In this document: in pieces, positions 5,387 to 5,980 of the stretch
Layout: each line of letters opens with the position of its first letter
How positions within the stretch are numbered: position 1 is the stretch's first letter
From: Planctomycetota bacterium
GTDB taxonomy: Bacteria; Planctomycetota; J058; JARGOJ01
Length of the DNA stretch: 5,980 nucleotides
NCBI GenBank assembly: GCA_029210225.1
Contig: JARGOJ010000036.1
Location: 15,202-21,181 of the forward strand
Direction of reading: 5' to 3'
The notes under the pieces: model-generated
What the model saw: only the letters and a program-made list of their open reading frames with translations
What the model was told of the DNA's origin: nothing
The model's database searches: none
Position numbers and translations under genes: made by a program

Positions 5387-5980
5387 ATGCGCTCCAAACT
5401 CGCGCTCGGATCAGCACTCATCGGCGCCGTTCTTTTTACAGGAATGGCGACCGGAGACGATTGGACACAATTCCACGGTCCCAACCGTACTGGCATGTCC
5501 AAAGAAACCGGACTCGCTCGTTCTTGGGGCAAGGATGGACCTCCCCAACTCTGGACTGTCAAAGTTGGTCGCGGCTTCGGCGGCGCAAGTGTTCAAGGGA
5601 CGGAAGTCTTCATTCTTGATCGCGAAGACGAGGCCCGGGACGTACTTCGTTGCCTCGATCTAAAGACCGGCAAGGAAGCTTGGAGAGTTAACTTCAAAGC
5701 GCCCGGACGCTTACCCTACGATGGTTCACGAGCTGTTCCCACTATCTCCAAGAAGCACATCTTCGCCTGCGGACCTTATGGTCACCTCTACGCGGTCGAT
5801 CGCAAGACAAAGAAAAAAGCCTGGACCGTCGACTTGATGAGCGACTTCGGCGGGCGTATTCCTCGCTTCGGCTTCAGCCATTCTCCTCTTCTCCACAAGA
5901 ACCTCGTGATCGCTGCTCCTATGGGGAACGCAGGGGTCGTGGCTTTCAATCAGGACACCGGTAAGGTCGTCTGGAAAACA
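5387..5980 (+). CDS. Secreted PQQ-like beta-propeller repeat protein (N-terminal 198 residues)
   Basis: Exported protein of the PQQ-binding-like / BamB-like beta-propeller superfamily; the 3' end lies beyond the window. Residues 1-23 form a signal peptide: MRSK, a hydrophobic core (about 5-20) and a probable cut after ATG (21-23). The mature protein opens with DDWTQFHGPNRTG (24-36) and a GPPQLWTVKVG segment (51-61), the standard first strands of a family abundant in Planctomycetota and Verrucomicrobiota. Propeller blade signatures follow: CLDLKTGKEAWRV (89-101), YAVDRKTKKKAWTVDL (135-150) and VAFNQDTGKVVWKT (185-198). These are structural repeats and do not show that PQQ is bound; no dehydrogenase catalytic residues are identifiable in this part. 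It lies 145 bases after the deacetylase on the same strand, with a hairpin between, so it is probably transcribed separately. Role unknown; a periplasmic scaffold or binding protein is the likeliest reading. Confidence 0.9.
   Translation, partial: MRSKLALGSALIGAVLFTGMATGDDWTQFHGPNRTGMSKETGLARSWGKDGPPQLWTVKVGRGFGGASVQGTEVFILDREDEARDVLRCLDLKTGKEAWRVNFKAPGRLPYDGSRAVPTISKKHIFACGPYGHLYAVDRKTKKKAWTVDLMSDFGGRIPRFGFSHSPLLHKNLVIAAPMGNAGVVAFNQDTGKVVWKT

Noticed and set aside
1..5980. CRISPR array, tRNA/rRNA genes, insertion sequence or phage genes
   Set aside because: No regularly spaced DNA repeats, no cloverleaf-like RNA, no transposase and no terminal repeats were seen. The TRSG and 42-bp repeats are coding.

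Overview
The window looks like a chromosomal segment from a bacterium of the Planctomycetota or a close PVC-group relative. The evidence is family style. There is a large membrane-anchored Hanks-type Ser/Thr kinase with a DWG (not DFG) metal-binding motif and an HPNIVPVYDYG-type N-lobe. There is also an exported PQQ-like beta-propeller protein that opens with a DWTQFHGPNRTG-type signature, common in that group. GC content is moderate by eye. No marker gene is present, so the assignment is inference, and the genus cannot be named.

Layout. Three genes lie on the minus strand. From right to left they are nadA (quinolinate synthase, 3097-4065), a class I SAM-dependent methyltransferase of unknown substrate (2205-2846), and a Ser/Thr protein kinase (1-1923) whose C-terminus runs off the left edge. 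Two genes lie on the plus strand. They are a complete zinc-dependent histone deacetylase / AcuC-family deacetylase (4216-5241) and the start of a secreted PQQ-like beta-propeller protein (5387 to the right edge). nadA and the deacetylase are divergent across 150 bp. That gap holds an imperfect inverted repeat and a weak promoter-like pair for nadA. All five genes have usable start sites. Shine-Dalgarno-like sequences settle the starts of nadA (ATG 4065), the methyltransferase (GTG 2846) and the beta-propeller protein (ATG 5387).

How the genes work together. nadA supplies quinolinate for de novo NAD synthesis. The deacetylase removes acetyl groups from a protein or small-molecule amine using zinc, not NAD, so the two share a control region but no visible biochemical step. 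The kinase has a cytosolic catalytic domain, one membrane span and an extracytoplasmic helical stalk, the architecture of a transmembrane signalling kinase. I see no evidence that the five genes form one pathway; the region reads as mostly housekeeping and signalling genes.

The most unusual feature is in the kinase. Its roughly 120-residue N-terminal tail carries five copies of a ten-residue motif, T-R-S-[G/A]-x-x-T-x-x-P. The copies use different Arg and Ser codons, so the motif is kept at protein level and is not a fresh DNA duplication. The same kinase has HLD in place of the catalytic-loop HRD. It also has a recently duplicated 42-bp (14-residue) coiled-coil unit just outside the membrane. 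Other points are a 13-bp hairpin after nadA whose pairing is complete only in the minus-strand RNA, and an open frame upstream of the methyltransferase that is in phase with it across one TGA.
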